This document shows, piece after piece, positions 6,263 to 7,590 of a stretch of DNA of 7,590 nt (its first letter is position 1; each line of letters starts with the position of its first letter). This DNA is from an uncultured Pseudorhodoferax sp. (lineage in GTDB: Bacteria; Pseudomonadota; Gammaproteobacteria; Burkholderiales; Burkholderiaceae), in contig CAJYRH010000608.1 of assembly GCA_913776795.1 (NCBI GenBank), positions 1 to 7,590 of the forward strand, read 5' to 3'. A program made the position numbers and the translations under genes. Under the pieces are notes generated by a model. That model ran no database searches, was not told where the DNA came from, and saw only the letters and a program-made list of their open reading frames with translations.

Positions 6263-7140
6263 CCTTCGGCCTTGGCGAGATAGAGCGCGCGGTCGGCGCG
6301 GCCATAGACGCTGGCGACCGTGTCACCGATTCGGATATCGGTCATGCCCGCCGAGAAACCGATGCGGAATGTTGGTGCTTCGGTAAGCATGGCATGGCTG
6401 CTGACCCGAGCGCGCAACCGGTCGATGGCCAGCGCGGCCTTTTGCGGTGTCTTGCTCGGAAAAAGGATCAGGAACTCCTCACCGCCGATCCGGCCAAACC
6501 CGTCGCAGGTACGCAGTTCCGCACGGACGATTTGTGCGAATTCACGCAGCACCCGGTCGCCGCCGATATGGCCGAACCGGTCGTTGACATGTTTGAAGTG
6601 ATCGAGGTCGACCAGCACCGCGATCGTGCCGCGCGGCGGCACGGCGCCCCGCCGTTCGATCCGGTCGCTCAGCAGCGCCATGATATGGCCCCGGTTCGAC
6701 ACCCCGGTCAGCGCGTCGGTGGACGCAGTCTTCAGCGCGATATCGCGTTCCTGCCGCAGCATCCGTTCCGATTGGCGCATGCGCGTGATGTCGAGCGCGA
6801 TGAACAGGATATGCCCGTCCGCCATCGTCTGTTCGACGATGTGCAGCCAGCTGCCATCATGCATGTCGGTTTCCATCGACAGCATCGGCACCTTGCCCCG
6901 TCGTGACAGCGACGACGCCAGCCATGTCTCGAAATCATCATGCGATACCACCGGCCCGCGTCGCTGCGCGTGGTTGCGGCGCATCAGGTCGATCCAGTCG
7001 GGCGTCTCGTCCGGACCGAGGAAGAAGGCGCGGCGATAGGACGGGTTAGCGAACAGGATGCGGCCCGTCGGATCATATAGCGCAACCATCGCCGCGGCAT
7101 CGTCGAACGTCTCGATCAGTCGCGTGTGAACAGGCTGCAT
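6250..7140 (-). CDS. PAS-GGDEF diguanylate cyclase, extreme C-terminus lost at junction
   Basis: Would make the second messenger cyclic di-GMP from two GTP. About 297 genuine residues. A PAS-like sensor domain covers about 5-118 (typical VALYDPTGRILFANPSYRRA at 19-38), followed by a helical linker (119-140) and the GGDEF domain from about TDALTGVSNR (141-150). The metal-binding D178 is in VDLDHFKHVND, the active-site signature GGEEF is at 219-223, and an inhibitory I-site RTCD sits at 210-213, exactly five residues before it, so product feedback is expected. No membrane segment or EAL domain is seen, so the protein is soluble. The domain ends at YLAKAEGRG (about 287-295); only a few C-terminal residues can be missing. 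The frame runs on to 5368, but that tail is antisense to other genes. The ATG at 7140 is preceded by only a weak ribosome site (GAAAG), so the start is less certain. Confidence 0.87.
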
Positions 7141-7219
7141 GATACTTTCGGCAAGGGGAGGAGCGGCGCGTTGGCGGGCCGATCCGTTATGCCGGAATGC
7201 ATGATATATTGATTAAGGG

Positions 7220-7254
7220 AAGGGCCGCGAACCCGACGGTCGCGGCCCTTTTTT
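7220..7254 (+). terminator. Strong hairpin with T tract on the plus strand, between clpA and the cyclase gene
   Basis: Perfect 11-base arms AAGGGCCGCGA (7220-7230) and TCGCGGCCCTT (7240-7250) enclose a 9-base loop. Six Ts (7249-7254) follow on the plus strand. Both flanking genes run on the minus strand, where the hairpin is followed only by CTTCCCTTAATC. It sits 9 bases past the clpA stop, so it probably ends the clpA message. The better T run faces the other way, so it may work in both directions. Confidence 0.75.
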
Positions 7255-7263
7255 CTCGGCGGA

Positions 7264-7590
7264 TCAGGCTTCTGCCGATGCCTTGGTCTTGCCGCCCTTG
7301 CGCGGTTTCTTGGGGGCTGCGGGCGTGATTTCGAAGCTCAGCGCCCCGTCCTTCAGCGCGACATTGACTTCGCCGCCGTGCACCAGCTTGCCGAACAGCA
7401 GTTCCTCGGCCAGCGGCTGCTTGATCTTGTCCTGGATCAGGCGACCCATCGGACGCGCGCCGTACAGCTTGTCATAGCCTTTTTCGGTGAGCCACGTCCG
7501 CGCCGGTTCGTCGAGGCGGATATGGACACCACGATCGGCCAGCTGCAGTTCGAGCTGGAGGATGAACTTGTCCACCACCCGCGCCACGAC
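7264..7590 (-). CDS. clpA: ATP-dependent Clp protease ATP-binding subunit ClpA, C-terminal end
   Basis: ClpA is the Hsp100 unfoldase that feeds ClpS-selected (N-degron) and other substrates to the ClpP peptidase. Only the last 108 residues are in the window; the 5' part lies to the right. The visible part begins VVARVVDKFILQLELQLADR and includes EKGYDKLYGARPMGRLIQD, the conserved C-terminal small-domain signature of the second AAA+ module, where GAR holds the sensor-2 arginine. KQPLAEELLFGKLVHGG then follows. The end is a Lys-rich tail (PKKPRKGGKTKASAEA). Sequence style suggests an alphaproteobacterium, possibly a sphingomonad. The stop at 7264-7266 is followed closely by the 7220-7254 hairpin. 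Confidence 0.93.
   Translation of the reverse strand, partial: VVARVVDKFILQLELQLADRGVHIRLDEPARTWLTEKGYDKLYGARPMGRLIQDKIKQPLAEELLFGKLVHGGEVNVALKDGALSFEITPAAPKKPRKGGKTKASAEA

Noticed and set aside
1..7590. CRISPR array, tRNA or rRNA genes, phage or defence system
   Set aside because: No regularly spaced repeats, tRNA-like cloverleaf, rRNA sequence or defence-type protein motifs were seen on either strand.

Overview
The window reads as two unrelated genome pieces joined near position 6240-6260. From 1 to about 6240 the proteins look like a betaproteobacterium of the Burkholderiales, most likely Comamonadaceae: high GC, a heteromeric-type acyl-CoA dehydrogenase pair, purN followed by an RsmB/NOP-family RNA methyltransferase, and a long acyl desaturase. 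From about 6260 to the end the coding looks alphaproteobacterial, with sphingomonad-like ClpA and PAS-GGDEF proteins. These assignments come from recognising protein families by eye, not from a search.

Layout, left piece. Two acyl-CoA dehydrogenase genes run leftwards as an operon (1-633, cut by the window edge, and 647-1825). They diverge from purN (1935-2528) across a 109-bp spacer that holds back-to-back promoter candidates with an inverted repeat between them. purN is followed after 11 bp by an RsmB/NOP-family methyltransferase (2540-3808). Next come a membrane fatty-acid desaturase (3932-5146) with a clear intrinsic terminator (5165-5190), a small secreted Gly/Ala-rich protein of unknown function (5325-5726), and the N-terminal half of a succinylglutamate desuccinylase/aspartoacylase-family zinc hydrolase (5734 to about 6240).

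Layout, right piece. All genes here are on the minus strand. A PAS-GGDEF diguanylate cyclase starts at 7140 and breaks off just at the end of its GGDEF domain (about 6250). Upstream of it lie a strong hairpin (7220-7254) and the C-terminal end of clpA (7264-7590).

How the genes work together. The acyl-CoA dehydrogenases form one catabolic unit. purN and the methyltransferase probably form a housekeeping transcription unit (purine synthesis and RNA modification). The desaturase acts on membrane lipid acyl chains. The small secreted protein and the hydrolase are probably translationally coupled. At the junction the two outer genes converge and both are broken at the same place, with no mobile-element end or repeat visible. 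The simplest explanation is an assembly or library chimera; a real inter-class recombination is possible but less likely. I did not find a convincing new biological system. The junction is the point that most affects how this sequence should be used.
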